Positions 63,997 to 64,000 of a DNA stretch of 64,000 nt are shown piece by piece. Positions within the stretch are counted from its first letter, which is position 1, and every line of letters starts with the position of its first letter. The notes beneath the pieces are model-generated. The model had not been told where the DNA came from. It saw only the letters and a program-made list of their open reading frames with translations, and searched no databases. The position numbers and the translations under genes were made by a program. Source of the DNA: Leishmania infantum JPCM5 (lineage: Eukaryota; Euglenozoa; Kinetoplastea; Trypanosomatida; Trypanosomatidae); NCBI RefSeq assembly GCF_000002875.2, contig NC_009390.2, positions 94,917 through 158,916 on the forward strand, given 5' to 3'.

Positions 63997-64000
63997 GCTG

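Overview
The window is a piece of a trypanosomatid nuclear chromosome, almost certainly Leishmania (Leishmania). All credible genes are intronless, on the + strand and strongly GC3-biased. They are separated by long pyrimidine-rich, CA/GT/TA-microsatellite-rich spacers of the kind that carry trans-splicing and polyadenylation signals. The 491-residue trypanothione reductase (C52/C57 redox pair, C-terminal SNL) is essentially the Leishmania enzyme; from memory this locus is on chromosome 5 (LmjF.05.0350 in L. major). There is no strand switch, so the 64 kb is one stretch of a directional polycistronic unit. I could not fix the species.

Layout, left to right: a 5'-truncated unknown gene (1-1796); a mitochondrial monothiol glutaredoxin with a CRFT centre (2503-3045); MCM8 (4438-7431); mitoribosomal protein uS11m (8230-9345); trypanothione reductase (10801-12276); a DDX49/Dbp8 DEAD-box helicase (13231-15108); a small possible ciliary protein (15921-16907); a MARP-like microtubule protein with 28 complete plus one partial 38-residue repeats (18595-22995); a 6.4 kb gene-free spacer; a MORN-repeat STE-type kinase (29354-31723); SMC2 (33776-37408); APC3/CDC27 (38428-41190); an unlisted 59-codon membrane-protein candidate (41507-41686); a Tctex-type dynein light chain (42157-42492); a probable decayed coding region (about 43000-44850); a divergent metallophosphoesterase (45202-47229); a large helical unknown (47776-50337); a SKP1-like protein (51615-52205); NOG2 (53072-54955); a coiled-coil unknown (56464-57192); an MFS transporter (58204-59928); a 3.6 kb spacer; and a small single-TM, probably mitochondrial protein (63493-63996).

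Three near-identical ~0.36-0.4 kb GC-rich elements (37598-38002 on +, 50574-50928 and 55188-55580 on -) sit in 3'-UTR-like spacers and look like SIDER-type degenerate retroposons. The last two are direct repeats around the SKP1-NOG2 pair, and between them base composition and codon use change visibly (more A/T at third positions, AT-rich spacers). This is the most interesting large-scale structure in the window.

Functionally the genes are mixed, as expected for a trypanosomatid array: redox (glutaredoxin, trypanothione reductase), genome maintenance and cell cycle (MCM8, SMC2, APC3, SKP1), cytoskeleton/flagellum (MARP-like, possible MIP, Tctex), ribosome biogenesis (DDX49-like, NOG2, uS11m), signalling and transport. 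Regulation should be post-transcriptional through the UTRs; no conventional promoters are visible.
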